Part shown: positions 1-7,850 of the stretch, piece by piece
How the letters are laid out: each line of letters starts with the position of its first letter
Position numbering within the stretch: position 1 is the stretch's first letter
Origin: Xylophilus sp. GOD-11R
GTDB taxonomy: Bacteria > Pseudomonadota > Gammaproteobacteria > Burkholderiales > Burkholderiaceae_C
Direction of reading: 5' to 3'
Length of the DNA: 64,000 nucleotides
Assembly (NCBI RefSeq): GCF_033546935.1
Contig: NZ_CP137854.1
Coordinates: forward strand, 2,108,001-2,172,000
Translations under genes and position numbers: made by a program
Notes under the pieces: model-generated
What the model saw: the letters and a program-made list of their open reading frames with translations, nothing else
The model's database searches: none
Told to the model about the DNA's origin: nothing

Positions 1-2
1 GC

Positions 3-572
3 GAGCGCATCAACGAGGCGGCGCTGGCCTTGCGCATGGGCACCAGCCGCGGCCCGATCCGCGAGGCGATCAAGGTGCTGGCCGGGCTGGGCATCGTCAC
101 CGCCGTGCCCAACAAGGGGGTTTTCGTGCGGCAGCTCTCGCTGCGCGAAATGCTGGAAATCTACGAGCTGCGGGCGCTGGTGTTCGGCTATGCGGCCGAA
201 CGTGCCTGCGAGCATCTCACCGAGGCGCACCGCCAGCAGTTCGAGAAGCTGCTCGACGCCATGGACCAGGCCTGCGACAGCGGCGACGGCACGCTCTACT
301 ACGAACTCAACCTGCAGTTCCACGCGCTGATCCTGCTGCTGTCGAACAACCAGCGCGCCCGCCAGGCCTACGACGACTACGTCAAGGAGCTGCACCTGGT
401 GCGACGCAAGTATTTCAACGCGCCGGGCAACATGCGCCGCTCCAATGTGGAGCACCGGGCGATCTACGACGCGATGGTGGCCGCGCATCCGGCCAAGGCC
501 CGGCTGGCGGCCGAGCGGCACGTGCAGGCGGGCCGGGTGCGGCTGCTGTCGCAGTACGAAGGGCCGCAGTAA
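3..572 (+). CDS. GntR-family transcriptional regulator with FCD domain, 5' end cut by the window
   Basis: The reading frame is open from base 3 and the gene starts upstream of the window, so no start is assigned. What remains begins inside the winged-helix DNA-binding domain: the recognition-helix part TSRGPIREAIKVL and the wing with PNKGVFV are visible. An all-helical FCD ligand-binding domain follows (YELRALVFGYAAERAC to the C-terminal HRAIYDAMVA region). FCD-type GntR proteins are usually repressors of catabolic genes that are released by organic acids. The adjacent MmgE/PrpD and Bug genes on the opposite strand are possible targets, but the promoter side of this gene is not in view. Family assignment is secure; effector and targets are unknown. 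Confidence 0.9.
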   Translation, partial: ERINEAALALRMGTSRGPIREAIKVLAGLGIVTAVPNKGVFVRQLSLREMLEIYELRALVFGYAAERACEHLTEAHRQQFEKLLDAMDQACDSGDGTLYYELNLQFHALILLLSNNQRARQAYDDYVKELHLVRRKYFNAPGNMRRSNVEHRAIYDAMVAAHPAKARLAAERHVQAGRVRLLSQYEGPQ

Positions 573-573
573 G

Positions 574-592
574 CCGCCATTCGCGACGGCGG
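574..592. terminator. GC-rich stem-loop behind the GntR gene
   Basis: CCGCC at 574-578 can pair with GGCGG at 588-592 around a nine-base loop, directly after the TAA at 570-572 and before the end of the convergent MmgE/PrpD gene. There is no T tract, so this is only a possible terminator. Confidence 0.25.
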
Positions 593-596
593 TGGT

Positions 597-1970
597 TCAG
601 GCCGGGCGGGTGAGGGCGGCCAGGGCGCGCACGTCGGCCGCCTCGCCCAGTGCCCAGCAGGCGTCGAGCAGCCGGCGGGTGCGGTCGCGGCCCAAAATCG
701 CATCGGACATGCCGCTGAACTTGGCCTCGAGCTGAGCATCGGTCAGCGGCTTCTGCATCGAGCCGATGGCGTGCTCCACGAAGACGTGGATGCGGCGGCC
801 GTCGGCCAGCACGGCGGTGACGTCGGCGCTGGCTTCGTCGATGCCGTCGTCGACCGTGGCCACCACCTTGCGGCGCAGCGCCACCATGTCCTCGCGGTTG
901 ACGATCGCATCCGCGTATTCGTCCTCGGTGGCCTGGCCGAAGATGAGCCCGGCGGCGCAGCCGTGGTAGACGCTGAACTTGCCCTGCAGGCCGTCGGCGG
1001 GTTCCTTCTTGCCGGTGAGTTCGAGCACCAGCGAATGCACCCGCAGCTCGATGCGCTCCACGTCCTCGGCGCGTACGCCCTGGTCGCGCAACTGCACGCA
1101 GGCGTCGATGCTGGGGTGGATCACGATGCCGCAGGCGAAGGGCTTGTAGCTGTTGAACGAGATCTCGAAGCGCTGCCCGAGTTCGTCGGTGACTTCGTTC
1201 CAGGCGGTCTTGGGCGATACCACCTGGGCGAAACCGCGGGGGGCTTCCAGCGCACGCGGGCTGGCGGTGAAGCCGTGCTGCGCCATCAGGGCCGACATCA
1301 GGCCGGCGCGCGCGGCACCGCCCGGGTGGAAGGGCTTGGTCATGGTGCCGAACTGCTCGCGCAGGCCCACCGGCTGCGACGCGGCGATGCCCAGCGCCAT
1401 GCGGGTGCGGTCCACGTCGAGGCCGAGCAGGCGCGCGCAGCCGGCGGCCGCGCCGAGCATGCCGGTAGTGCCGGTGATGTGCCAGCCACGGTCGTAGTGG
1501 TCGGGATAGATGGTGTTGCCCATGCGGCAGGCCACGTCGATGCCGATGACCAGCGCATCGATCAGTTGCCGGCCGCTCGCGCCGGTGTGTTCGGCCAGGG
1601 CCAGCAGGGCCGAGGCCACCGGTCCGGCCGGATGGATGATGGTCTTGAGATGGGTGTCGTCGAAGTCGAAGGTGTGCGAGCTGATGCCGTTGAGCAGCGC
1701 GGCGCTGGCGATGTCGACCCGCTCGCTGCGCCCGGCGATGCTGGCCTGCGCGGACGGCTGCAGCACCTGCACCGCCGCCAGCGCCGCCTGCACCGCTTCA
1801 TGGTGGGCGGCGCCGACCGCGCAGCCGAGCCAGTTGAGAAAGGTACGGTGCGCCTCGCGGTCCACCGCGTCGCTCCAGCCGCGCGACGGATGCCGGGCCA
1901 CGAATTCGGCCAGGATCTGGGTGATGGGAGGGGCGTTGTGGTCGGCCTGGACCTGGGTGTTGCGTGCCAT
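597..1970 (-). CDS. MmgE/PrpD family protein
   Basis: 457 residues, the usual size for the family. The start at 1970 (ATG, protein MARNTQ) was chosen because the frame stays open far upstream only as an antisense shadow of the next gene. Family features are visible throughout: the N-terminal LNWLGCAVG stretch, HTFDFDDTH near residue 100, IHPAGPVASALLAL, and the KPFACGIVIHPSIDA segment in the C-terminal half. The family includes 2-methylcitrate dehydratase (PrpD), cis-aconitate decarboxylase and many uncharacterised dehydratases/isomerases of polycarboxylates. The Bug receptor gene 77 bases upstream on the same strand suggests both serve uptake and breakdown of one organic acid. Exact substrate unknown; no prpB or prpC is beside it. 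Confidence 0.88.
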   Translation of the reverse strand: MARNTQVQADHNAPPITQILAEFVARHPSRGWSDAVDREAHRTFLNWLGCAVGAAHHEAVQAALAAVQVLQPSAQASIAGRSERVDIASAALLNGISSHTFDFDDTHLKTIIHPAGPVASALLALAEHTGASGRQLIDALVIGIDVACRMGNTIYPDHYDRGWHITGTTGMLGAAAGCARLLGLDVDRTRMALGIAASQPVGLREQFGTMTKPFHPGGAARAGLMSALMAQHGFTASPRALEAPRGFAQVVSPKTAWNEVTDELGQRFEISFNSYKPFACGIVIHPSIDACVQLRDQGVRAEDVERIELRVHSLVLELTGKKEPADGLQGKFSVYHGCAAGLIFGQATEDEYADAIVNREDMVALRRKVVATVDDGIDEASADVTAVLADGRRIHVFVEHAIGSMQKPLTDAQLEAKFSGMSDAILGRDRTRRLLDACWALGEAADVRALAALTRPA

Positions 1971-2047
1971 GGATGGGTTGCTTCGGGGAGGTGAAAGGAA
2001 AGGAAGGTAGGAGGACGGTTGCGACGGGTCGGCGAGCCGACGGCCGG

Positions 2048-3028
2048 TCAGTCCAGCGAGATGTTCTGCGCCTTGGCCAGGGCGCTCCAGCGGGCCACGT
2101 CGCGCTGGATGTAGCCGCCGAATTCCTGCGGCGTCATGGCCATCGGCTCGACCGCCTCGCCGCCCAGTTTCTCGCGCATGTCGGGCGCCTGCAGCACGGT
2201 GGCCAGGGTGTCGTTGAGCTTGCGGACGAGTTCGGCGGGCATGCCGGCCGGCCCGACCACGCCGTACCACTGCACCGCGTCGAAGTTCTTCAGGCCGAGC
2301 TCGTCGAGCGTGGGCACATCCTTGAGCTGCGCGGCGCGGCTGTTGCCGGTGACGGCGAGCGCCCGCACCCGGCCGGCCCGGATGTGTTGCAGCGCGGCCG
2401 CCAGGCCGGGGAACACCGCCTGGGTCTGGCCGCCCATCGCATCGGTCAGCGCGGGAGCGATGCCGCGGTAGGGCACGTGCACGAGCGGCGTTCCCAGCTG
2501 CTGCGCCATCAGCTCCATGGTGAGGTGGGTGAGCGAGCCGGCGCCGGCCGAGCCGTAGCTCACCTTGCCGGGATGGGCCTTGAGGTAGGCGACGAACTCG
2601 CGGAAGTCCTTGACCGGCAGCTTGGGGTCGATCACCAGGACGTTGGGGGTGGCGCCGATCATGCCGATGGGCGTGAAGTCCTTGACGGGGTCGTAGGGCA
2701 GCTTGCGCGTGGCCGGGCTGGTGCCGTGGGTGGCGACGTATCCCTGCATGAGGGTGTAGCCGTCGGGCGCGGCACGGGCGGTGTTCTGGCAGGCGATGAC
2801 GCCGCCGCCGCCGCCCTGGTTGTCGACCACGAAGGGCTGGCCGAGCGCCTTGCCCCAGCGTTCGGTGACGGTGCGGCCGACCAGGTCGCTGCCGCCACCC
2901 GCGGCCACGGGCACGATGTAGCGGATCGGCTTGTCGGGAAATTCCTGGGCGAGGGCGAGTTCTGGCGTGGCGACCAGCGTCGCGGGCGCCAGGGCCGATG
3001 CCGCCCGCAGAAGCGTGCGTCGTTGCAT
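2048..3028 (-). CDS. Bug/TctC-type tripartite tricarboxylate transporter substrate-binding protein
   Basis: 326 residues. The N-terminal signal peptide has an RR pair near the start and a probable cleavage after LALAQ near residue 28. The mature part opens with the Bug signature FPDKPIRYIVPVAAGGGSD, followed by APDGYTL and LPYDPVKDFTPI. These periplasmic receptors bind organic acids such as dicarboxylates, aromatic acids or nicotinate. No TctA/TctB membrane genes are next to it, so it is an orphan receptor, as is common in Burkholderiales. It is on the same strand as, and just upstream of, the MmgE/PrpD gene, and downstream of a GntR regulator; the three probably form one catabolic unit. Confidence 0.93.
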   Translation of the reverse strand: MQRRTLLRAASALAPATLVATPELALAQEFPDKPIRYIVPVAAGGGSDLVGRTVTERWGKALGQPFVVDNQGGGGGVIACQNTARAAPDGYTLMQGYVATHGTSPATRKLPYDPVKDFTPIGMIGATPNVLVIDPKLPVKDFREFVAYLKAHPGKVSYGSAGAGSLTHLTMELMAQQLGTPLVHVPYRGIAPALTDAMGGQTQAVFPGLAAALQHIRAGRVRALAVTGNSRAAQLKDVPTLDELGLKNFDAVQWYGVVGPAGMPAELVRKLNDTLATVLQAPDMREKLGGEAVEPMAMTPQEFGGYIQRDVARWSALAKAQNISLD

Positions 3029-3104
3029 GTTCTTGTCTCCGTCTTCGTTGTCGTCTGCGCGGCCGCCCCATGCGACCGCCCGGTAACCAGGGGACGCGGC
3101 GGGC

Positions 3105-3797
3105 TCAGCCCGTGGCGTCGTTCAGGCGCACGAAGGCGTCGCGGACGTGGGTGGCCAGCAGCTGCTCGCTGCGGGTCGCGTCACCGTCGCGCAGGGCGCG
3201 TGCGATAGCCGCGTGCTCGGCGATGGAAGCCTTCATGCCCATGTCCTGCGACAGGTTCTTGAGCCGCGACAGGTGCAGTTTCTGCACGACGTTGCGGTAG
3301 GTCTCGGCGACCGGCAGGTTGTCGGCGGCCTCGACCATCAGCCAGTGGAAGCGCAGGTTCTCGGCGTAGTAGCGGGCGACGTCCTGCACCTGGGCGGCGG
3401 TGCGCATGTCGGCGATGGACGCGTCGAGCGCATCGCACAGGGCGAGCCGCGCGGGCAGCGGCAGGCTGGTGGCGCGCCGGCCGGCATAGCCGTCGAGCAG
3501 TGCGCGCAGGTCGTACAGGCCGCGGATCTCGTCGGCGTCGGGTGTGTGCACGAAGACACCCGCGTGCTTGCGCGACACCACCAGGCCGGAGCTTTCCAGC
3601 TCGCGCAGCGCTTCGCGCACCGGCACCCGCGAAACCCCCAGCTCGGCGGCCACGTCCGGCTCGCTGATGCGTTCGCCCGGCGGCAGCTCGCCACGCAGGA
3701 TGCGCCCGAGCAGGTGGTCCCGGACCATCTTGGAAAACGAGGTGTTGCGCACGGCGGCGAGCCGGGTTTCGTCGGTGTCGGTCTGCCAGGGCAGCAT
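3105..3797 (-). CDS. GntR-family transcriptional regulator (FCD subfamily)
   Basis: 230 residues. The ATG at 3797 is preceded by AGGAGAA at good distance, which decides the start although the frame is open much further upstream. The winged helix lies at about residues 20-85 (ISEPDVAAELGVSRVPVREA, then VVSRKHAGVFVHTP). The FCD effector domain follows (LYDLRALLDGYAGRRA, and the conserved late histidine in ASIAEHAAIARAL). It is likely an autoregulated repressor of the Bug and MmgE/PrpD genes directly downstream on the same strand. A palindrome of the kind bound by this family lies about 30 bases upstream. The effector cannot be deduced. Confidence 0.92.
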   Translation of the reverse strand: MLPWQTDTDETRLAAVRNTSFSKMVRDHLLGRILRGELPPGERISEPDVAAELGVSRVPVREALRELESSGLVVSRKHAGVFVHTPDADEIRGLYDLRALLDGYAGRRATSLPLPARLALCDALDASIADMRTAAQVQDVARYYAENLRFHWLMVEAADNLPVAETYRNVVQKLHLSRLKNLSQDMGMKASIAEHAAIARALRDGDATRSEQLLATHVRDAFVRLNDATG

Positions 3798-3825
3798 GCG
3801 TTTCTCCTGCGGATGTGTACGTAAT

Positions 3826-3837
3826 ATCGTATACGTT
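3826..3837. promoter_or_regulatory. Candidate GntR operator
   Basis: The perfect 8-base palindrome CGTATACG at 3828-3835 with A/T flanks resembles GTATAC-centred sites of FCD-type GntR regulators. It lies about 30 bases upstream of the GntR gene starting at 3797, where an autoregulatory operator would be expected. Assignment is by pattern only. Confidence 0.4.
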
Positions 3838-3940
3838 GTGGTCCGGGAGAATGATGGTTTGCCCGAAGAAGCCGACCGGCGAGGTCTGCGCGCACCGGCG
3901 CGCGGGAGGTTGGTTGAAAACTGCGAGCGCGACCGCTGTG

Positions 3941-4486
3941 TCAACCGGCGATGACCAGCAGCACCTCGGCCTGTACGTCGCCCTGGCTGGTGATCTTGTG
4001 CGGCACGGTCGAATTGAAATGTGCGCAGTCGCCCGCCACCAGCGATTCGCTGCGGTTGGCCAGCTGCAGGGTGATGGAGCCGCTCAGCACGTAGAGGATT
4101 TCTTCTCCCTCGTGATGGCTCATCGGATGCCCCCGGCCGCGCTCCTTGCCGGGCTGCAGCACGAAGGCCAGCATGCGGTGCCCGGGCGCGGTGCCGGCCA
4201 CCACGCGGGGCTCGCCCTGCGCGGGGTTGCGGGCACGGGCCTCGTTTGCCCGGGTGATCGTGACCGGGTCCGACTCCGAAGGCTCGCCGAACAATTCCTC
4301 CACCGGCACCTTCAAGGCCTTGGCCAGCTTGAGAGCCGCACCGATCGAGGGCGTGGACGCACCACGCTCCACCTTGGACACATAACTGCGGGTGAGATCG
4401 GCCGCCTGAGCCAGGGTTTCCAGGGTCATTCCCGCCTGCACCCGCAACAATTTCAACTTGATGGACATCTGAATCTTGTAGGACAC
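3941..4486 (-). CDS. XRE-family regulator with C-terminal cupin domain
   Basis: 181 residues from the ATG at 4486, or 175 from the ATG at 4468. The first ATG lies inside a perfect palindrome, so the inner start is quite possible; neither has a strong ribosome-binding site. Residues about 10-65 are a lambda-repressor-type HTH (GMTLETLAQAADLTRSYVSK, then VERGASTPS). The C-terminal half is a small-molecule-binding cupin barrel (HRMLAFVLQPG, HHEGEEILYVLSG, AHFNSTVPHKI). XRE-cupin proteins usually sense a metabolite and control a neighbouring catabolic or transport gene. It is divergent from the Bug gene at 4565, with the palindrome between them, so that gene is the likely target. Confidence 0.9.
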   Translation of the reverse strand: MSYKIQMSIKLKLLRVQAGMTLETLAQAADLTRSYVSKVERGASTPSIGAALKLAKALKVPVEELFGEPSESDPVTITRANEARARNPAQGEPRVVAGTAPGHRMLAFVLQPGKERGRGHPMSHHEGEEILYVLSGSITLQLANRSESLVAGDCAHFNSTVPHKITSQGDVQAEVLLVIAG

Positions 4487-4494
4487 ATGTGTCC
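4481..4494. promoter_or_regulatory. Perfect 14-base palindrome between divergent genes, candidate operator
   Basis: GGACACATGTGTCC is a perfect palindrome. It overlaps the outermost start codon of the XRE-cupin gene and lies about 70 bases before the divergent Bug gene. The position fits an operator through which the XRE-cupin protein controls both itself and the receptor gene. Confidence 0.6.
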
Positions 4495-4564
4495 AATACT
4501 AAACTTGAGTCATTCCGGCCCGAGTATTGCTAGACGGCACCCGTACCAACCGAGGAGTATTGTC

Positions 4565-5566
4565 ATGGCTATCCTTTCCCGCCTTCGCTCGAGCGTCTTC
4601 CGTGCCGTGCCCACGCTGTGCGCAGCGGCCGTTCTTTCCCTGACGGGCATCGCCGCGAGCGCCCAGGGCGCCTATCCCAGCAAGCCGATCAAGCTGGTGA
4701 TTCCCTTCGGCGCCGGCGGCATCACCGACGTGGTGGGCCGGCTCATCGGCCAGCAACTGGGCGAGGAACTCAAGCAGTCGGTGATCATCGACAACCGGGC
4801 CGGCGCCGGCGGCAGCATCGCCGCGCAGGCGGTGTCGCAGGCCGCGCCCGATGGCTACACGCTGCTGCTGGCGACGGTCGGCACGCAGGTGGTCAACAAG
4901 ATGATCTACAGCAAGCTGGCCTACGACCCGGCCGCCTTCGCGCCGGTCTCGCTGGTGAGCAATTCGCCCTACGTGATGGCGGTGAGCGACATCCCCGGCG
5001 TGAACGATCTGCAGGGCCTGGTGACCTATGCGCGCTCGCATCCCGGGCAGCTCAACTTCGGGTCGGCCGGCAACGGCAGTTCGCCGCACCTGGGCATCGA
5101 GCTGTTCAAGCTGTCGACCAAAACCTTCATCGTGCATATCCCGTTCAAGAGCGGCGCCGAGGCGGTCAACGCGGCGCTGGGCGGGCAGGTGCAGATCGTG
5201 ATCGACGCGATCCCGGTCATCCAGCCGCAGGTGAAGGCCGGCCGCCTGAAGGCGCTGGCGATTGCCGACAGCCGGCGCAACGCGGCGGTGCCCGAGCTGC
5301 GGACCAGCGTGGAGCAGGGCGTGCCGGGCTTTCAGATCGGCTCGTGGAACGCCATCGTCGCGCCGCAGGGCACGCCCGCCGCCACGGTCGAGGTGCTGTC
5401 GCAGGCGTTGACCCGCGTGCTGTCGCGGCCCAAGGTGGTCGCGAGCCTGGCCGAGCTCGGCATCGAGCCGCTGCCCACCGGTGTCGCCGCCTACAACGCC
5501 CATGTGCGCGCCGAGACCGAGAAGTGGACCCGCGTGACGCAGGCCGCCGGCACCAAGCTCGATTGA
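4565..5566 (+). CDS. Bug/TctC-type tripartite tricarboxylate transporter substrate-binding protein
   Basis: 333 residues from the ATG at 4565, with a GAGGAG ribosome-binding site in front. The frame is open further upstream but only as a shadow of the XRE-cupin gene. The signal peptide (about residues 1-34) ends near IAASAQG. The mature protein shows YPSKPIKLVIPFGAGGITD, APDGYTL, and LAYDPAAFAPVSLV. It is a periplasmic organic-acid receptor without adjacent TctA/B genes. The GST gene follows after 9 bases and the class II aldolase 29 bases after that, so the three look like one operon, probably controlled by the divergent XRE-cupin regulator. Confidence 0.93.
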   Translation: MAILSRLRSSVFRAVPTLCAAAVLSLTGIAASAQGAYPSKPIKLVIPFGAGGITDVVGRLIGQQLGEELKQSVIIDNRAGAGGSIAAQAVSQAAPDGYTLLLATVGTQVVNKMIYSKLAYDPAAFAPVSLVSNSPYVMAVSDIPGVNDLQGLVTYARSHPGQLNFGSAGNGSSPHLGIELFKLSTKTFIVHIPFKSGAEAVNAALGGQVQIVIDAIPVIQPQVKAGRLKALAIADSRRNAAVPELRTSVEQGVPGFQIGSWNAIVAPQGTPAATVEVLSQALTRVLSRPKVVASLAELGIEPLPTGVAAYNAHVRAETEKWTRVTQAAGTKLD

Positions 5567-5575
5567 AGGCGACAC

Positions 5576-6235
5576 ATGCTGCTCTACGACACCCAACGCT
5601 CGGGCAATGCCTGGAAGGTGCGGCTGATGGCCGGACTGCTCGGCCTGCCGCTGCCGCGCCGCACGCTGTCGATCGACCGAGGCGACCTGCGTGCCGACGA
5701 ATTCCGTGCCATCGCGCCGCTGCGGCAGGTGCCGGTGCTGGTGCTCGACGACGGCAGCGTGCTGTCGGAGTCGATGGCGATCCTGTTCTATCTGGCGCAG
5801 GGCAGCGACTGGTGGCCCCGGCTGCCGCTGGCGCAGGCCGAGGTGCTGACTTGGCTGTCCTTCGAGCAGGAGCGGCACATGAAGCCGCTGGCGCAGCTGC
5901 GCTTGCACCTGGGCCTGCACCGCGACCGTGAGCCGGCCAGCGCGGAGATGCGGCACCACGCCTCCGAAGCGCGAGCGGCGCTCGATATCCTGCAGGCGCA
6001 GTTGCTGCGCCAGGGCGCGGGCGGCTGGGTCGCAAGCAGCGGCCATCCCAGCATCGCGGACGTGGCGCTGTATCCGTACACCCGCATGGCGAGCCTCGGC
6101 GGCATCGACCTGTCGGCCTGGCCGCGCATCGTCGACTGGCTCGCCCGCATCGAGGCCTTGCCGGGCTACCAGGCGCTGTTTCCCGGCCAGCCCGAACTGA
6201 ATCTGTCAACCGTGGAATCCACCGCGGCGAGCTGA
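5576..6235 (+). CDS. Glutathione S-transferase family protein
   Basis: 219 residues, normal for soluble GSTs. An N-terminal thioredoxin-fold domain (about 1-80) carries the glutathione-contact motifs: a cis-proline in RQVPVLVLDDG and the SES triad in VLSESMAILFYL. A helical C-terminal domain follows, with the conserved SIADVALYPYTRMA segment. Cytosolic; the expected activity is glutathione conjugation or isomerisation of an electrophilic substrate. Its place between an organic-acid receptor and a class II aldolase suggests a role in breaking down the imported compound, which is inference. Confidence 0.9.
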   Translation: MLLYDTQRSGNAWKVRLMAGLLGLPLPRRTLSIDRGDLRADEFRAIAPLRQVPVLVLDDGSVLSESMAILFYLAQGSDWWPRLPLAQAEVLTWLSFEQERHMKPLAQLRLHLGLHRDREPASAEMRHHASEARAALDILQAQLLRQGAGGWVASSGHPSIADVALYPYTRMASLGGIDLSAWPRIVDWLARIEALPGYQALFPGQPELNLSTVESTAAS

Positions 6236-6264
6236 CCCATTCCCATCCAAGGAGACTTCTTCCC

Positions 6265-7059
6265 ATGAGCAACCCCGACACCTTCACGCTCGACAAGCAG
6301 GCGCTGGTGCAGAGCGCCTATCGCCAGATGGACGCGCACCTCGAGGAGAGCGGCTACACGCTGGCGCAGAAACTGGCGCTGACCTGCCGCATCCTGTTCG
6401 ACAACGGCCACGACTCGGGCCTGGCCGGGCAGATCACCGCCCGCGCCGCCACGCCGGGCACCTACCTCACCCAGCGCCTGGGCCTGGGCTTCGACGAGAT
6501 CACCGAGGACAACCTGCTGCTGGTCGACGAAGACCTGACCGTCCTCGAAGGCAGCGGCATGGCCAACCCGGCCAACCGCTTCCATTCGTGGGTGTACCGC
6601 GCGCGGCCGGACGTGAACTGCATCGTGCACACCCATGCGGTGCATTCGGCGGCGCTGGGCATGCTGGAGACGCCGCTGCAGATCTCGCACATGGACAACT
6701 GCGTGCTCTACGACGACGTGGCCTTCGTCGGCCGCTGGCCGGGCATTCCGGTGGGCAACGAGGAGGGCGAGTTCATCGCCTCGGCGCTCGGCGACAAGAA
6801 GGCGCTGCTGCTGGCCCACCACGGCCTGCTGATCGCGGCGGCCAGCGTGGAAGAAGCCGTGGTGCTGGGCGTGGCTTTCGAGCGCGCAGCGCGCATGCAG
6901 CTGCTGGCGATGGCCGCCGGCGACATCCAGCCGATCGACCCGCAGCTCGCCCGCGAGGCGCACGACTGGGTGCTGCGGCCCAAGCGCAACGCGATCGCGT
7001 TCGACTACTACGCGCGGCGCAGCCTGCGCGGTGGGCGCAACACGGACGTGTTGCGCTGA
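6265..7059 (+). CDS. Class II aldolase/adducin family protein
   Basis: 264 residues. The start at 6265 follows CAAGGAGAC. Metal-binding histidines are visible in CIVHTHAVHSAA and in LLAHHGLLIAA, with the conserved DEITEDNLLLVDED segment before them. The family includes fuculose-phosphate aldolase, ribulose-phosphate epimerase and decarboxylases acting on hydroxy-acid-like compounds. The length and the absence of a sugar-phosphate context fit the decarboxylase/adducin-like branch. Last gene of the Bug-GST-aldolase unit. Confidence 0.88.
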   Translation: MSNPDTFTLDKQALVQSAYRQMDAHLEESGYTLAQKLALTCRILFDNGHDSGLAGQITARAATPGTYLTQRLGLGFDEITEDNLLLVDEDLTVLEGSGMANPANRFHSWVYRARPDVNCIVHTHAVHSAALGMLETPLQISHMDNCVLYDDVAFVGRWPGIPVGNEEGEFIASALGDKKALLLAHHGLLIAAASVEEAVVLGVAFERAARMQLLAMAAGDIQPIDPQLAREAHDWVLRPKRNAIAFDYYARRSLRGGRNTDVLR

Positions 7060-7075
7060 CGACCGCCGAGCGGAC

Positions 7076-7816
7076 TCAGGCCGGCGTGGCGGTGGCCGCC
7101 CATTCGGCCCGGTGCGCCTCGGCCATGGCGATCATGCTTTCGAAGCGGAAGTCGTAGCGCGGCGTGCCGGGCGGGGGCATGGTGGCGCCCCAGCCCTCGG
7201 TGGCATGGCGGCGGTCGATCCAGGCCGAGGCCAGGCCCATGCTGTTGGCCGGAGCGTGGTCGTGGAACAGGCTCTGGGCGGTGTGCAGCACCTCCTTGGC
7301 ACCGAGCCCGAAGTCCGACTGCAGGTGCTGCAGCATGTATTCGAAGTTGTTCAGGCTGGGCTTGTAGCTGCCGATGTCCTGCGCCGGGTAGATGGCGTCG
7401 AACGTCACTTGCAGCCGCTGGTTGCTGGCGCGGAAGGACAGCCGGTCGACGTTGGACAGGATCACCAGCCGGTAGTGCTGCTTGAGATAGGTCAGTGCCT
7501 CGACCGAATCGGCGAACTCGGGCCAGTCGGGCACCGACGCGCCGAAGACGTTGGCCTCGGCCGCCGTGACCGGCACGCCCCATTCGGCGGCCAGGCGTTT
7601 GTAGACGTTGGCCAGGATCTGCGGATAGAGCATGTCGGGCGTTTCTTCTTCCTGGGAGGCCTCGTGCTGGGCATAGTTTTCCAGGACCTGGTCGCGCGTC
7701 TTGCCGTGGCCGGCCTTGGCCGCCAGCGGTGCCAGCGCGTTGAAGATGCCGCTTTCCCAGTCGATGAGGGTGCCGTAGCAGTCGAAGGTGAGGACCTTGA
7801 AATCGGAGAGTTTCAT
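7076..7816 (-). CDS. Haloacid dehalogenase, type II (HAD superfamily)
   Basis: 246 residues. The nucleophile motif FDCYGTLIDWE (Asp12 by count) is at the N terminus. The motif II region LVILSNVDR, the motif III lysine in DIGSYKPSLNNF and a late acidic region complete the fold. The FDCYGTL start with a helical cap is typical of L-2-haloacid dehalogenases, although many relatives are phosphatases. It lies 34 bases downstream of the aminotransferase gene on the same strand and is probably cotranscribed. Substrate not determinable. Confidence 0.85.
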   Translation of the reverse strand: MKLSDFKVLTFDCYGTLIDWESGIFNALAPLAAKAGHGKTRDQVLENYAQHEASQEEETPDMLYPQILANVYKRLAAEWGVPVTAAEANVFGASVPDWPEFADSVEALTYLKQHYRLVILSNVDRLSFRASNQRLQVTFDAIYPAQDIGSYKPSLNNFEYMLQHLQSDFGLGAKEVLHTAQSLFHDHAPANSMGLASAWIDRRHATEGWGATMPPPGTPRYDFRFESMIAMAEAHRAEWAATATPA

Positions 7817-7850
7817 GATGGTTCGCTGAGAGGAAAAAACAGGGGGGAAG

